From the NCBI GenBank assembly GCA_900544515.1, contig UQVI01000025.1:1-15014 (forward strand): DNA of 15,014 nucleotides, given 5' to 3'. This document shows positions 14,968-15,014 of this stretch, piece after piece. Below the pieces are notes generated by a model that saw only the letters and a program-made list of their open reading frames with translations, was not told where the DNA came from and did no database searches. Position 1 is the stretch's first letter; every line of letters begins with the position of its first letter. A program made the translations under genes and the position numbers. Origin of the DNA: an uncultured Oscillospiraceae bacterium. Lineage in GTDB: Bacteria; Bacillota; Clostridia; Oscillospirales; Acutalibacteraceae.

Positions 14968-15014
14968 CTGTCTCTTATACACATCTCCGAGCCCACGAGA
15001 CTAAGGCGAATCTC
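14968..15014 (+). other. Illumina Nextera adapter contamination (not genomic)
   Basis: Bases 14968-14986 are CTGTCTCTTATACACATCT, the 19-bp Tn5 mosaic end used in Nextera libraries. They are followed by CCGAGCCCACGAGAC (14987-15001, Nextera Read-2 adapter), TAAGGCGA (15002-15009, which I recall as the N701 i7 index) and ATCTC (15010-15014, start of the P7 flow-cell sequence). The order and lengths are exactly those of library read-through. The true sequence ends at or close to 14967. Confidence 0.98.

Noticed and set aside
14968..14986. Possible genuine Tn5/IS50-type transposon end
   Set aside because: The mosaic end is the engineered 19-bp form and is followed exactly by Nextera adapter, index and P7 sequence, so it is library contamination.

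Overview
The window is a compact block of housekeeping genes, all on the minus strand. It comes from a low-to-mid GC Bacillota genome, most likely a clostridial or Oscillospiraceae/Ruminococcus-like bacterium. The support is the pairing of SepF with DivIVA, strong AGGAGG-type ribosome binding sites, and a gene order close to the Bacillus subtilis ymcB(miaB)-ymcA-mutS-mutL and yggS-like/sepF/divIVA/ileS clusters. Genus-level placement is inference only.

In transcription order (high to low coordinates), the first block is miaB and a YlbF/RicA-family gene that overlaps it by 4 bp. An imperfect palindrome of about 98 bp (repeat copy B), which also looks like a bidirectional terminator, follows. 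The second block is eight genes: mutS, mutL, miaA, a membrane-anchored HlyD-like adaptor gene, a YggS/PLPBP gene, sepF, divIVA and ileS. A 324-bp spacer follows with a second, larger palindromic element (copy A), and then lspA, which runs off the window edge.

The genes fall into three groups. MiaB and MiaA perform successive steps of ms2i6A37 tRNA modification. MutS and MutL are mismatch repair, with a MutL of the endonuclease type. YggS, SepF, DivIVA and the HlyD-like protein form a division/envelope group, followed by isoleucyl-tRNA synthetase and lipoprotein signal peptidase. Tight spacing and several overlaps suggest polycistronic transcription and translational coupling.

The last 47 bases are not genomic. 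They match the Illumina Nextera mosaic end, Read-2 adapter, an i7 index and the start of the P7 sequence, so the true contig ends near 14967. No mobile element with a transposase, CRISPR array, rRNA, tRNA or defence system is visible. The main non-genic signal is the pair of related palindromic repeats bracketing the eight-gene mutS-ileS block.
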